From Arthrobacter agilis (GTDB lineage Bacteria > Actinomycetota > Actinomycetes > Actinomycetales > Micrococcaceae), in NCBI RefSeq assembly GCF_030816075.1, contig NZ_JAUSXO010000001.1, forward strand, positions 992,001 to 1,056,000: 64,000 nt of DNA. The letters run 5' to 3'. A model generated the notes under the pieces. The model made no database searches and was not told the origin of the DNA. It saw nothing but the letters and a program-made list of their open reading frames with translations. A program made the position numbers and the translations under genes. Shown in pieces: positions 17,548-27,133 of this stretch (position 1 is its first letter; the number at the start of each line of letters is the position of its first letter).

Positions 17548-18048
17548 ATGAGTACACAGCAGGACCTCCCGGTCCAGATCTTGATGCTCGACGACGGCCT
17601 CGAGCCGCCCGCGTACGCCACCGACGGCGACGCCGGCGCGGACCTGCGCATCGCCGTGGACCTCGTCCTCGAGCCCGGTGAGCGGTCGCTCGTCCCGACG
17701 GGGGTGGCGCTGGCCCTCCCCGCCGGGTACGTGGGACTCGTCCATCCGCGCTCCGGCCTCGCCGCGCGGCACGGCGTGACGATCGTCAACGCCCCCGGGA
17801 CCGTCGACGCAGGGTACCGCGGCGAGATCAAGGTCTGCCTCCTCAACACGGATCGGACCGAGGCCGTCCGCTTCACGCGCGGCGACCGCATCGCGCAGCT
17901 CGTCATCCAGCGCGTCGAGCGTGCGGCCTTCACCGTGGTGGAGGCCCTGCCCGAGAGCGTACGCGGCACCGGCGGGTTCGGCTCGACCGGCGGATTCGGG
18001 GGACGCGATGCGACACTGGCCGCCGCGGGCACCCCTGCGGACGGCTGA
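17548..18048 (+). CDS. dut: Deoxyuridine 5'-triphosphate nucleotidohydrolase (dUTPase)
   Basis: A 166-residue trimeric dUTPase, which converts dUTP to dUMP and pyrophosphate, protecting DNA from uracil and feeding dTMP synthesis. All five motifs are visible: [26 protein letters not shown] with the catalytic Asp, RGDRIAQLV, and the C-terminal glycine-rich [10 protein letters not shown] that closes over the nucleotide. The ATG at 17548 is preferred over the one nine bases upstream, because GGGAG then sits nine bases before the start. The gene diverges from DUF3093 and precedes DUF3710, an order common in actinobacteria. Confidence 0.95.
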   Translation: MSTQQDLPVQILMLDDGLEPPAYATDGDAGADLRIAVDLVLEPGERSLVPTGVALALPAGYVGLVHPRSGLAARHGVTIVNAPGTVDAGYRGEIKVCLLNTDRTEAVRFTRGDRIAQLVIQRVERAAFTVVEALPESVRGTGGFGSTGGFGGRDATLAAAGTPADG

Positions 18049-18117
18049 CCCGCCGCTCCCGCGACACCCGTGAAGACTTCATCTACTCGAGCACGTGATC
18101 AGGAAAGGAACCCGGAG

Positions 18118-18978
18118 ATGGCTTTTGGGCGCCTCAGGAAGAAGAAGAACGACGACGCCGACGCGCAGCAGGACGCCGAAGCGGTGAGCGACGACGCGCC
18201 GGAGGCAGCCCAGGGCGGTCCGGCAGCGGCCGACGCCGACGCGGGAAGCACGACCGGCGACGGCGCCGCCGCCGCCGCCGATCCTGCCGTGGCAGCTCCT
18301 GCCGCGACCGACGCCGTCCCTGCGCCCGCCGGGCACGTGGCGAGCGCCGACTACGAGAGGTCGACACTCGGCCCCTTCGACCTGTCGGAGCAGGAGACGG
18401 AGAGCGGCTACATCGACCTCGGCGCCCTCCGCATCCACGCGGCCGAAGGGCTGCAGCTGCGCCTCGAAGTGGAGGAGCGCAGCAAGCGTGTCATCGCCGT
18501 GACGCTGGACCTCGGCGGCTCGACGCTGCAGCTCCAGGCCTTCGCGGCGCCGAAGACGGAGGGGCTCTGGGACGAGATCCGGGAGCAGATCGGCGTCTCC
18601 GTGGGGTCGCAGGGCGGCACCGTCGAGGAACGGCCCGGCCGACTCGGCACCGAGCTCCTCGCGAAGCTGCCTGCACAGACGCCGGACGGCCAGCCGGGCT
18701 ACCGGGTGGCCCGCTTCGTCGGCGTCAACGGTCCCCGCTGGTTCCTCCGCGGCGTGTTCGGCGGGCCCGCAGCGCTCGACCGGGACGCTGCAGCGCCCAT
18801 GGAGACGCTGTTCCGCAGCGTCGTGGTGGTCCGCGGCGACCACCCCCTCCCGCCGCGCGAGCTTCTGCAGCTCAGGCTGCCGAAGGACGCCTCGGCCGGC
18901 CCTCCGCCCGCGCCCTCGCCCGTGCGCCCCGACCTGAACCCGCTCGAGCGCGGCCCCGAGATCACCGAGACCCGCTGA
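18118..18978 (+). CDS. DUF3710 conserved protein
   Basis: A 286-residue protein. The N-terminus is basic (AFGRLRKKKNDD), followed by about 60 acidic and Ala-rich low-complexity residues, then a conserved globular core from about residue 80 (STLGPFDLSEQE) to about 265 that matches the DUF3710 family; function unknown. There is no signal peptide or membrane helix. The ATG at 18118 has AGGAAAGGAACCCGGAG upstream. It lies 69 bases after dut and six bases before the OB-fold gene, and DUF3710/OB-fold/DUF3159 look like one operon. Confidence 0.85.
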   Translation: MAFGRLRKKKNDDADAQQDAEAVSDDAPEAAQGGPAAADADAGSTTGDGAAAAADPAVAAPAATDAVPAPAGHVASADYERSTLGPFDLSEQETESGYIDLGALRIHAAEGLQLRLEVEERSKRVIAVTLDLGGSTLQLQAFAAPKTEGLWDEIREQIGVSVGSQGGTVEERPGRLGTELLAKLPAQTPDGQPGYRVARFVGVNGPRWFLRGVFGGPAALDRDAAAPMETLFRSVVVVRGDHPLPPRELLQLRLPKDASAGPPPAPSPVRPDLNPLERGPEITETR

Positions 18979-18983
18979 CGCCC

Positions 18984-19388
18984 GTGCGCACACGGCAGGA
19001 CGCCCCCGGTCCCGCCGACCGGGGGAACCGGGCAGGCCGGTTCGCGACCGCTCCTCCGGGCGCGGTCCGTCCGGTGCCGCTCCCGGCACCGGCCGCCGAG
19101 CCTCTGCCGGCGCCCCTGCCGCAGCGTGGCAGGATCAAGGCGCACGGGGTGATCGCGAGGATCACCATCGCCCCGGCGACGGCGCCGCCGTCGTTCGCGG
19201 TCCTCGCGAGGATCGACTGGAACGGAGCGAACGAGGACGTGCGGATCGTCTGGATGGGCCAGCGTCGTGTCCCCGGGATCGAGGCCGGTGTGGCCCTGCG
19301 CTTCGAGGGGATGCTGAGCCGGGTCGCCGGCACCCCTACCGTGTACAACCCCCGCTACGAGATCATCGGCCGCCCCGAGGAGTATTGA
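18984..19388 (+). CDS. OB-fold nucleic-acid-binding-like small protein
   Basis: A 134-residue protein starting at a GTG five bases after DUF3710. The first 45 residues are Pro/Ala/Arg-rich and probably disordered. The rest is a compact beta-rich unit (IKAHGVIARITIAP ... FAVLARIDWNGANEDVRIVWMG ... GIEAGVALRFEGML ... YNPRYEII) with the strand pattern of an OB-fold domain. The position between DUF3710 and DUF3159 matches the conserved actinobacterial arrangement. Nucleic-acid binding is inferred from the fold only; the ligand is unknown. The real start could lie downstream within the disordered part. Confidence 0.75.
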   Translation: MRTRQDAPGPADRGNRAGRFATAPPGAVRPVPLPAPAAEPLPAPLPQRGRIKAHGVIARITIAPATAPPSFAVLARIDWNGANEDVRIVWMGQRRVPGIEAGVALRFEGMLSRVAGTPTVYNPRYEIIGRPEEY

Positions 19389-19401
19389 TGAGGAACCACC
19401 C

Positions 19402-20232
19402 GTGAGCCACCCGACCGACGAGACCGGCGCCGGACGCCGACCGGACGCGGGCGCCCGCGCGGTCCCCGGACCCGCCCCCGTGCCTCCCGCAGGGTCTCCC
19501 TCCGGGTCTCCTGCGGTGCCTCCCGGGCCGCAGGAGGGCCCGACGGCGGCCGATCTCGCGTCCCAGTACGCCGCCAAGTCCGGTGTGCGGCGCAACCACG
19601 CCGGCCAGATCGACGTCCTCTCGTCGATCGGCGGGGTGCAGGGGCTCGCCGAGAGCATCGGGCCCGGACTCGTGTTCACGGTCCTCTTCACCCTCACCAC
19701 GGACCTGCAGGTCTCGCTGATCGCGGCGCTGGCCGTGTCGGCGGTCTTCACCGCCGTCCGGCTCGTCTCGCGGACCCCCGTGACGCAGGCCCTCGCCGGG
19801 CTGGTCGGCGTCGCGTTCTGTGCCTTCGTGGCCCTGCGCACCGGCAACGCCGAGGACTTCTTCCTGCCCGGGTTCTTCATCAACGGCGCGTACATCGTGG
19901 CGATGGTCGCCTCGGTGGGCTTCCGGTGGCCCTTCGCGGGGCTCCTGTTCGGCTTCATCCGGAACGAGGGCATCGAGTGGCGCAAGGCCCCGGCGCGGGT
20001 CCGCGCCTACAGCACGGCGACCTGGATCATCGTCGCGGTGCTGGCGCTGCGGCTCGTGGTGCAGGTGCCGCTCTACCTCGTCGGGAACGTCGCGGCCCTC
20101 GGCTCCACGCGCGTGGCCATGGGCCTGCCGCTGTACGCCCTCGGCCTCTGGCTCGCGTGGATCGTCTCCCGCCCGGCGCCCGCCGTGTCCGAGGGCTCGA
20201 GCGCATCGGGCCCCGCCGCACCGAAGGGCTAG
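19402..20232 (+). CDS. DUF3159 integral membrane protein
   Basis: A 276-residue protein with a Pro/Ala/Gly-rich N-terminal 45 residues and then about six hydrophobic helices arranged in pairs, with polar loop motifs RNHAGQIDVLSSIGG and FGFIRNEGIEWRK. These match the DUF3159 family of actinobacteria, whose transport or other function is unknown. The GTG at 19402 follows GATGAGGAACC, giving a good Shine-Dalgarno. It is the last gene of the DUF3710 operon and converges with trkA across 22 bases containing the GC-rich inverted repeat GCGGGCC-C-GGCCCGC. Confidence 0.85.
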   Translation: MSHPTDETGAGRRPDAGARAVPGPAPVPPAGSPSGSPAVPPGPQEGPTAADLASQYAAKSGVRRNHAGQIDVLSSIGGVQGLAESIGPGLVFTVLFTLTTDLQVSLIAALAVSAVFTAVRLVSRTPVTQALAGLVGVAFCAFVALRTGNAEDFFLPGFFINGAYIVAMVASVGFRWPFAGLLFGFIRNEGIEWRKAPARVRAYSTATWIIVAVLALRLVVQVPLYLVGNVAALGSTRVAMGLPLYALGLWLAWIVSRPAPAVSEGSSASGPAAPKG

Positions 20233-20254
20233 GCGGAGCGGGCCCGGCCCGCCC

Positions 20255-20932
20255 TCAGCCTGCGGCGCGGTCGGTCCTGGCGGAGAGGGCGGCCCGCAGG
20301 TCGTCCTCGGCCGCGATGGCGGCCAGGAAGAACATCTCGTCGCCGCCCTCGACGACGTCGTCCGGGCTCGGCGTGATGGGGGAGTCGTCCCGCAGCACGG
20401 CGACGACGGCGCAGTCCTCGGGCAGGCTGATCGAACCGATCGTGCCGCCGACGAGGGGCGAGTCCGCGGGAACGGTGAACTCGACGATCGAGGACACCCC
20501 GGTCTGCAGCGTCAGCAGGCGCACCACGTCGCCGATCTCCACCGCCTCCTCGACGAGCGCCGTCATGAGGCGCGGGGTGTTGACGGCAACGTCCACGCCC
20601 CAGGAGTCGTCGAACATCCAGTCGTTCTTGGGGTTGTTCACCCGGCCCACCGTGCGTCCCACGCCGAACTCGCTCTTGGCGAGCAGCGACACCACGAGGT
20701 TCACCTTGTCGTCGCCCGTGGCGGACACCACGACGTCGGCCTCGTCGAGGTGGGCGTCCTTCAGCGTCGTGAGCTCGCAGGCGTCGCCGATCAGCCACTT
20801 GGCCCCCTTGAGCCCGCTGCGGCCGATCACCTCCGGCTTCTCGTCGATCAGCAGGATCTCGTGGTTGTTGCCCAGCAGTTCGCGTGCGATCGAGGACCCC
20901 ACGCTCCCGGCTCCGGCGATGACGACCCTCAT
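20255..20932 (-). CDS. TrkA-family potassium uptake regulatory protein (second gene)
   Basis: A 225-residue RCK-type regulator: an N-terminal Rossmann RCK_N domain beginning MRVVIAGAGSVGSSIAREL (glycine-rich NAD-binding loop) and a C-terminal RCK_C domain (about 140-220) with SPLVGGTIGSISLPEDC. Such proteins gate K+ uptake channels or transporters in response to NAD(H) or ATP/ADP. The ATG at 20932 overlaps the stop of the upstream TrkA gene by four bases (ATGA), so the two are translationally coupled. The likely partner is the APC-type permease encoded divergently from this pair. Confidence 0.88.
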   Translation of the reverse strand: MRVVIAGAGSVGSSIARELLGNNHEILLIDEKPEVIGRSGLKGAKWLIGDACELTTLKDAHLDEADVVVSATGDDKVNLVVSLLAKSEFGVGRTVGRVNNPKNDWMFDDSWGVDVAVNTPRLMTALVEEAVEIGDVVRLLTLQTGVSSIVEFTVPADSPLVGGTIGSISLPEDCAVVAVLRDDSPITPSPDDVVEGGDEMFFLAAIAAEDDLRAALSARTDRAAG

Positions 20933-21603
20933 CGGCTCTCCTCCTTCGGGGCTGCGGCGAGGATACGGGTGATCTCGTCCGTCGCCGTCGTCCTCATCAT
21001 GGCGTGCAGGGTGTCGCCCTGCTGGTAGCTCGTCTCGGCGGTCGGGAGGATGCCCTCGCCGAAGCGGGTGACATAGGCGATGCGCACGCCGCTCGCCGCC
21101 TCGATGCTCCGCAGCGACCGGCCGAGCCAGGCGTCCGCGAGCGCGAGCTCGGCGAGGATCAGCCGGCCGGAGGTCTCGCGGAAGTCCCCGTTGATGGTCT
21201 GCTCGGGCAGGATCCGCCGCAGCACCTGGTCGGCGCTCCAGCGGACCGCCGCGACCGTGGGGATGCCGAGGCGCTGGTAGATCTCCGCGCGCCCCGGATC
21301 GTAGATACGTGCGACGACGTGCGGCACGTGGAAGGTCTCCCGGGCCACGCGCGTGGCGAGGATGTTGGAGTTGTCGCCGCTGGAGACGGCGGCGAAGGCG
21401 TAGGCGTCGCCGATCTCCGCGTACTTGAGCGTCTCGCGGTCGAACCCCACGCCGGTCACCTTGCGACCGCCGAACGAGGACCGCAGCCGGCGGAACGCGC
21501 GGTCGTCCTGATCGATGATTGCTACCGAGTGCCCTGAGTCGTCGAGGGTGTGCGCCAGACTGACACCCACCCTGCCGCACCCCATGATCACGAAATGAGC
21601 CAC
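20929..21603 (-). CDS. TrkA-family potassium uptake regulatory protein (first gene)
   Basis: A 224-residue paralogue of its neighbour: RCK_N domain starting AHFVIMGCGRVGVSLAHTL, then an RCK_C domain (about 130-215) with LGRSLRSIEAASGVRI. The GTG at 21603 gives the canonical short N-terminus and has AGGGG on the minus strand about eight bases upstream; the longer frame up to 21660 runs into the divergent promoter region. Tandem TrkA-type genes opposite an APC permease are a recurrent actinobacterial arrangement. This suggests the two RCK proteins form a heteromeric ring controlling that permease, which is an inference from context. Confidence 0.88.
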   Translation of the reverse strand: MAHFVIMGCGRVGVSLAHTLDDSGHSVAIIDQDDRAFRRLRSSFGGRKVTGVGFDRETLKYAEIGDAYAFAAVSSGDNSNILATRVARETFHVPHVVARIYDPGRAEIYQRLGIPTVAAVRWSADQVLRRILPEQTINGDFRETSGRLILAELALADAWLGRSLRSIEAASGVRIAYVTRFGEGILPTAETSYQQGDTLHAMMRTTATDEITRILAAAPKEESR

Positions 21604-21704
21604 CGAGGCACCCCTGATTCCTGCTGTAGATCCTGCTGTCCCGTGCCGTACCAGCACCAAGCCTAGTGGCTGCCCGCGGGCACGGACGCGCTAGTGTTTG
21701 GGCT

Positions 21705-23681
21705 GTGCTGACTTTTCTCGAGGCTGTCAAGAGGGTGCTGGTGGGCAGGCCCTTCGCCAGCGACAGCCTGAGGAGCAGGACGCTCCCGAAGCGCCTCGCG
21801 ATGCCCGTCTTCTCCGCCAGTGCCCTCTCGTCGGTCGCCTACGCGCCGGACGAGATCCTCCTCACCCTCGCCCTCGCAGGCGTGGCGGCGGTGGCCATCT
21901 CGCCGTGGGTGGGGGTGGCCGTGATCGCGGTGCTGCTCGTCGTCGTCGCCTCCTACCGCCAGGCCATGCGGGCCTACCCGTCGGGCGGGGACGACTACGA
22001 GATCGCCAAGCGGAACATCGGCCCCCGGGCCGGGGCCACGGTCGCGTCGGCGCTCATGGTCGACTACGTGCTGACGGTGGCCGTCTCGGTCTCGGCGGCC
22101 GCGCAGTACGTCGTCTCGCTCGCGCCATCCCTCCACGGTGCTCGCGTGGTGCTGGCCGTCGCCGGTGTCGCGGTGCTCGTGCTGCTGAACCTCCGCGGCA
22201 CCACGCGCGGCTTCCGGGCCCGCGCCGTCGTGGCCTACGCCTTCCTCGCCGGGATCCTCGCCCTCTGCGCCACCGGTGTGGTCCAGGCGCTCTCGGGCAC
22301 CCTCGCGCAGGCGCCGAGCGCCCGCTTCGAGATCGTGCCGGACGCGGCCCTCGACACCGGCCTCGTGGGCCTGGCCGGCGCGCTCCTGGTCCTCCGGGCG
22401 TTCTCGGCGGGCGCCGCAGCGCTGACCGGGCTCGAGGGGCCCGTGTCGAACGTGCCCCGTTTCCAGGCGCCGCAGAGCCGGAACGCCGCCACGACACTGC
22501 TCATCCTCGGCATCGTGTCCTCAGCGATGCTCGCGGGCATCATCTACCTCGCCAACGCCGCGCGCGTCCACGTGGTGCAGGATCCGGCGGCGCAGCTCCG
22601 CCTCGACGGCGGCCCCGTCCCCGGGGACTACATCCAGGCCCCCGTAGTGAGCCAGCTGGCCCGGACCGTCTTCGACGCCGGGTCGCCGGCCTTCTACGGC
22701 GTCGTCGCCGTGACGGCGCTGGTCCTGCTGCTCGCCGCCCACGCGGCCTTCGCCGCGTTCCCCGTCCTGGCCTCCACCCTCGCGACCGACGGGTACCTGC
22801 CGCGGCAGCTGCGCACCCGGGGGGACCGGCTGACCTTCAGCAACGGCATCCTCCTGCTCGGACTCGGCGCCGTCGTGCTCATCGTCCTCTTCCAGGCGGA
22901 CGTCACAGCGCTGGTGCAGCTGTACATCGTGGGTGTGTTCGTCTCCTTCACCGGGGGCCAGCTCGGCCTGGTCCTGCACTGGAACCGCACCCTGCGCAGC
23001 ACGGTCGGCACCCAGGAGCGCTGGGCCATCCGCAAGTCGCGGGCCATCAACATGCTCGGCTTCGTCCTCACCGCGGCGGTGCTCGTCGTCGTGCTCGTCA
23101 CCAAGTTCGAGTACGGGGCGTGGATCGCCGTCCTCGCGATGGCCGTGCTCTTCGCCGTCATGCGCAGCATCAAGAAGCACTACGACGTCGTGGCCGCCGA
23201 GCTCGCGATCGACGACGCCGTCCACCTGCGTGCGCTTCCCTCCCGGGTCCACGCCGTGATCCTCGTCTCCCACGTCCGGAAACCGGTGCTGCGGGCGCTG
23301 GCATTCGCCCGGGCCTCCCGGCCGTCCCGGCTCGACGCCATCACCGTGGACGTGGACCCCGAGCAGACGCGCCGCACCCTCGCCGACTGGGAGAGATACG
23401 AGATCCCCGTACCCATCACGGTCCTCGCCTCGCCCTACCGCGACACCATCACCCCGATCCTCGACTACATCACGACGATGCGCAGGGACTCCCCGCGTGA
23501 CCTCGTCGTGGTCTACATCCCCGAGTACGTGGTGGGAAAGTGGTGGGAGCAGCTCGTCCACAACCAGACGGCCCTGCGCATCAAGGCACGGCTGCACTTC
23601 GTCCCCGGGGTGATGGTTGCCAGCGTGCCGTGGCAGCTCGCGTCCTCCGACGCGACCCGCATCTACCAGGACCTGAAGTAG
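21705..23681 (+). CDS. APC-superfamily permease (amino acid / K+ transporter-like)
   Basis: A 658-residue transporter with an N-terminal SSVAYAPDEILLT motif and about 12 hydrophobic helices to about residue 480. A soluble C-terminal domain of about 160 residues follows (from KKHYDVVAAELAIDD), resembling a nucleotide-binding/universal-stress-like regulatory module. Together with the divergent TrkA pair this suggests a K+ transporter of the KUP/APC-like actinobacterial type rather than an amino acid permease, but the substrate is not shown by sequence alone. The GTG at 21705 gives the usual start (LTFLEAVKRVLVGRPF); an in-frame ATG at 21666 lies too far upstream. Its stop is nine bases before the methyltransferase gene. 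Confidence 0.85.
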   Translation: MLTFLEAVKRVLVGRPFASDSLRSRTLPKRLAMPVFSASALSSVAYAPDEILLTLALAGVAAVAISPWVGVAVIAVLLVVVASYRQAMRAYPSGGDDYEIAKRNIGPRAGATVASALMVDYVLTVAVSVSAAAQYVVSLAPSLHGARVVLAVAGVAVLVLLNLRGTTRGFRARAVVAYAFLAGILALCATGVVQALSGTLAQAPSARFEIVPDAALDTGLVGLAGALLVLRAFSAGAAALTGLEGPVSNVPRFQAPQSRNAATTLLILGIVSSAMLAGIIYLANAARVHVVQDPAAQLRLDGGPVPGDYIQAPVVSQLARTVFDAGSPAFYGVVAVTALVLLLAAHAAFAAFPVLASTLATDGYLPRQLRTRGDRLTFSNGILLLGLGAVVLIVLFQADVTALVQLYIVGVFVSFTGGQLGLVLHWNRTLRSTVGTQERWAIRKSRAINMLGFVLTAAVLVVVLVTKFEYGAWIAVLAMAVLFAVMRSIKKHYDVVAAELAIDDAVHLRALPSRVHAVILVSHVRKPVLRALAFARASRPSRLDAITVDVDPEQTRRTLADWERYEIPVPITVLASPYRDTITPILDYITTMRRDSPRDLVVVYIPEYVVGKWWEQLVHNQTALRIKARLHFVPGVMVASVPWQLASSDATRIYQDLK

Positions 23682-23690
23682 GAAGACATC

Positions 23691-25040
23691 ATGACCCTCC
23701 CTGAACCATCCGCAGCTCCCGATCCCGCCGCCACGGAACCGGCCGGGACGGTGGACCTGACCATCGAACGGCCCGCCCACGGCGGGCACTTCGTGGCGCG
23801 GCACGAGGGCCGCGTGGTGTTCGTGCGGCACGCGCTGCCGGGGGAGCGCGTGCGCGTGCGCTTCACCGACACGGACGACGGCGCCAGCTTCTGGCGCGCC
23901 GACGTCGTCGAGGTGCTCGAGTCCTCACCCCACCGGGTGACGCATCCCTGGCCGCTCGCCGACGCCCTCTTCACGGCCGCCCGCGGACGCTCGGCCGTGG
24001 GGGGTGCCGAGTTCGGGCACATCGCCCTCGACGAGCAGCGGCGCCTGAAGGCCGCGATCTTCGAGGAGCAGCTCGCCCGCCTGGCGAAGACCGGGAGGAC
24101 CGTGACCGCCGAACCCGCCCGCGGCGAGGCCGCCGACGGGCTGGCCTGGCGCACGCGGGCCGCCTTCGCCGTCGACGCCGCCGGACGCCTGGCGATGCAC
24201 CTGCACCGTTCGCACTCCGTCGTCCCGGTGCGGGAGATGCCCCTGGCCGTCCCCGCGATCAACGCGCTGCGGCTGTGGACCCTGGACCTCTCCGGAATCG
24301 AGCGGGTGGACGTCGCCGCACCGTCCGGCGGGGGAGACCCGCTGGTCCTCCTCGTCCCCGCCGCCGGCACGTCCCCGCGCCGCGTCGCCGCCGTGGCGTC
24401 CTCGATCGACGGCGCCTCGGTGGGAGTCCTCGAACCGGAGTCCGGCCAGGTCCGGCGCCTCACGGGGCGGACCTGGCTCCAGGAGAGCGTGCTGGGACTC
24501 GACTACCGCGTCACCGGCGCAGGGTTCTGGCAGATCCACCGGGGCGCACCGGAGGCCCTCGCCACCGCTGTGCTCGACGGCCTCCAGCCCGCCGCGGGCG
24601 AGCGGATCGCCGATCTCTACGCCGGTGCCGGGCTCTTCACCGTGCCCCTCGCCCGCGCCGTCGGCCCGACCGGATCCGTGCTGTCGGTCGAGGGGTCCCC
24701 CGGGACGAGCCGCGACGCGCGACGCAACCTCCACGGCCAGGACCACGTGGCGATCGTGCAGGGCCGCGTGGACGCCGTGCTCGGCCGCTGGAACGAGCCG
24801 CTCGACGCCGTGCTCCTCGATCCGCCCCGCGCCGGCGCGGGGAAGAAGGTGGTCCGGCAGATCCTCGACGCCTCGCCGCGGGTGGTCGGCTACGTGTCCT
24901 GCGACCCGGCGTCGTTCGCACGCGACCTCGGCTATTTCCTCTCCGCCGGCTGGACGCTCGACACCCTCCGCGTCTTCGACCTCTACCCCCACACGCACCA
25001 CATGGAATCGTTCGCGCGCCTCCTCCCGCCGTCGGCCTGA
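23691..25040 (+). CDS. TRAM-domain class I SAM-dependent RNA methyltransferase (RlmCD/TrmA family)
   Basis: A 449-residue RNA m5U methyltransferase-like protein. The N-terminal TRAM domain (about 17-75) is followed by the region that normally binds a [4Fe-4S] cluster. Here all the usual Cys are absent (it reads [10 protein letters not shown]...GGAEFGHI). The catalytic domain is intact: SAM motif [16 protein letters not shown] (about 305-320), [13 protein letters not shown] and the nucleophile loop [14 protein letters not shown] with catalytic Cys, then a conserved C-terminal [15 protein letters not shown]. It probably methylates a uridine in rRNA or tRNA; the exact target is not predictable. 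It starts nine bases after the permease gene and is probably co-transcribed with it. Confidence 0.9.
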   Translation: MTLPEPSAAPDPAATEPAGTVDLTIERPAHGGHFVARHEGRVVFVRHALPGERVRVRFTDTDDGASFWRADVVEVLESSPHRVTHPWPLADALFTAARGRSAVGGAEFGHIALDEQRRLKAAIFEEQLARLAKTGRTVTAEPARGEAADGLAWRTRAAFAVDAAGRLAMHLHRSHSVVPVREMPLAVPAINALRLWTLDLSGIERVDVAAPSGGGDPLVLLVPAAGTSPRRVAAVASSIDGASVGVLEPESGQVRRLTGRTWLQESVLGLDYRVTGAGFWQIHRGAPEALATAVLDGLQPAAGERIADLYAGAGLFTVPLARAVGPTGSVLSVEGSPGTSRDARRNLHGQDHVAIVQGRVDAVLGRWNEPLDAVLLDPPRAGAGKKVVRQILDASPRVVGYVSCDPASFARDLGYFLSAGWTLDTLRVFDLYPHTHHMESFARLLPPSA

Positions 25041-25159
25041 CCCGGCGGCGGTCACGGATCGCGGGTCCCCGATGGCACCCGGGCGGATACCCGAACGTTA
25101 GAGTTAAGGTCAATCAGCGGCGATTCCTTCGCCACGCCGAACGAACCGAGGAGGCGCCG

Positions 25160-27133
25160 ATGGGACTTCTGGAGACTATCCACGGCCCGCAGGACCTGAG
25201 CAAGCTCAGCGAGGCTCAACTGGCGGCTCTCGCCGGGGAGATCCGCACATTCCTGGTCAGCAACGTCTCGCGCACGGGCGGACACCTGGGCCCCAATCTC
25301 GGGGTGGTGGAGCTGACCCTCGGCATCCACCGCGTGTTCGACTCGCCCCGCGACAGCATCATCTTCGACACCGGCCACCAGTCCTACGTGCACAAGCTCG
25401 TGACCGGGCGCCAGGACTTCAGCACCCTCCGCCAGCAGGGCGGCCTGTCCGGCTACCCGTCCCGCGCCGAGTCGGTGCACGACGTCGTCGAGAGCTCCCA
25501 TGCCTCGTCCTCGCTCTCGTGGGCCGACGGCATCTCCCGTGCCCGTGTCCTGAACGGGGAGGGGGACCGCTACACCGTCGTGCTCGTGGGCGACGGCGCA
25601 CTCACCGGCGGCATGGCCTGGGAGGCCCTCAACAACATCGCCGCGGACAAGCGGCGGCGCGTCGTGATCGTGGTCAACGACAACGGCCGCTCCTACGCGC
25701 CGACCATCGGCGGCGTGGCCGACTACCTCGCGTCCCTCCGCCCCACCCTGGACTCCGTGCGCACGCATCGCGTCTACGAGCGCACCCTCGACTGGGTGAA
25801 GCTGCGCATGCAGAACGGCGGCACGGCGGGCGAGTTCAGCTACAAGAGCCTGCACGCCATGAAGAAGGGCATCAAGGACTGGTGGGCGCCGCAGGGGCTC
25901 TTCGAGGACCTCGGCATGAAGTACGTGGGCCCCGTGGACGGCCACGACCAGTCCGCCGTCGAGCAGGCCCTGCACCTGGCCAGGAACTACGAGGGGCCCG
26001 TGATCGTCCACGCGATCACCGAGAAGGGCCACGGCTATGCGCCCGCCCGCGCCCACGAGGCCGACCAGTTCCACGCCGTCGGCGTGATCGACCCCGAGAC
26101 GGGCGAGCCCGTGGACGCGGCGGGCCAGCAGTCCTGGACCTCCGTCTTCGCGAACGAGATCGCGGACATCGCCGACGAGCGCCCCGACATCGTCGGCATC
26201 ACCGGCGCCATGCTCATCCCTGTGGGCCTCCACCGCTTCGCCGCCCGCCACCCGGACCGCGTGTTCGACGTCGGCATCGCCGAGCAGCACGCTCTCACGA
26301 GCGCGGCGGGCATGGCCTTCGGTGGGCTGCACCCCGTCGTCGCCCTGTATGCGACGTTCCTGAACCGTGCCTTCGACCAGCTCCTCATGGATGTCGCCCT
26401 GCACGAGGCAGGCGTGACGGTGGTCCTCGACCGGTCCGGCGTGACGGGGCCCGACGGCGCCAGCCACCACGGCATGTGGGACCTCGCGATGCTGCAGGCC
26501 GTGCCCGGACTGCACCTCGCCGCGCCGCGCGATGCCTCCCGGCTGCGCGAGGAGCTCCGCGAGGCCGTCGCCATCGGCGATGCGCCGAGCGTGGTGCGCT
26601 ACTCCAAGGGATCGGTCGGTGCGGAGGTCGAGGCGATCGAACGCCTGGACGACGGCGTGGACGTCCTGTCCCGCAGACCGGCCGGCTCCCGCCAGAACGA
26701 CGTGCTCATCATCAGCGTGGGAGCCATGAGCGAGCTCGCCCTCGACGTCTCGAACCGGCTCGGCGCGCAGGGCATCAGCTCCACCGTCATCGACCCGCGC
26801 TGGCTCCTGCCGGTCTGCCGGTCGGTGATCGACCTCGCCGCCGAGCACCGCCTCGTGATCGTCATCGAGGACGGCGTCCGCGCCGGCGGGGTCGGCTCGA
26901 GGATCCGCCAGGAGATGCGCTCGGCGGGCGTCGACACCGCGCTCAACGAGGTGGGCCTCCCGGTCGAGTTCCTCGACCACGGCTCGCGCAGCCAGGTGCT
27001 GGAACGCGTGGGACTCACCGCCCAGAAGATCACGCACGACGTCGTCGCGCAGGTCCTCGGCACCAAGGTGCCGGTCGCGCGGCCGCTCGCGGGCGACCAC
27101 GCGCCGGCCACCGGGCAGCTCCCGAACCTCTGA
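25160..27133 (+). CDS. dxs: 1-deoxy-D-xylulose-5-phosphate synthase
   Basis: A 657-residue thiamine-diphosphate enzyme that condenses pyruvate and glyceraldehyde 3-phosphate, the first step of the MEP isoprenoid pathway. Visible motifs are the substrate-binding [11 protein letters not shown] (about 72-82), the ThDP motif [16 protein letters not shown] (about 145-160), the catalytic [13 protein letters not shown] (about 370-382) and the C-terminal transketolase domain with VIEDG. Length is normal. The ATG at 25160 has GAGGAGG seven bases upstream; the frame is open further upstream but that overlaps the methyltransferase gene. A hairpin 28 bases past the stop looks like its terminator. Confidence 0.96.
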   Translation: MGLLETIHGPQDLSKLSEAQLAALAGEIRTFLVSNVSRTGGHLGPNLGVVELTLGIHRVFDSPRDSIIFDTGHQSYVHKLVTGRQDFSTLRQQGGLSGYPSRAESVHDVVESSHASSSLSWADGISRARVLNGEGDRYTVVLVGDGALTGGMAWEALNNIAADKRRRVVIVVNDNGRSYAPTIGGVADYLASLRPTLDSVRTHRVYERTLDWVKLRMQNGGTAGEFSYKSLHAMKKGIKDWWAPQGLFEDLGMKYVGPVDGHDQSAVEQALHLARNYEGPVIVHAITEKGHGYAPARAHEADQFHAVGVIDPETGEPVDAAGQQSWTSVFANEIADIADERPDIVGITGAMLIPVGLHRFAARHPDRVFDVGIAEQHALTSAAGMAFGGLHPVVALYATFLNRAFDQLLMDVALHEAGVTVVLDRSGVTGPDGASHHGMWDLAMLQAVPGLHLAAPRDASRLREELREAVAIGDAPSVVRYSKGSVGAEVEAIERLDDGVDVLSRRPAGSRQNDVLIISVGAMSELALDVSNRLGAQGISSTVIDPRWLLPVCRSVIDLAAEHRLVIVIEDGVRAGGVGSRIRQEMRSAGVDTALNEVGLPVEFLDHGSRSQVLERVGLTAQKITHDVVAQVLGTKVPVARPLAGDHAPATGQLPNL

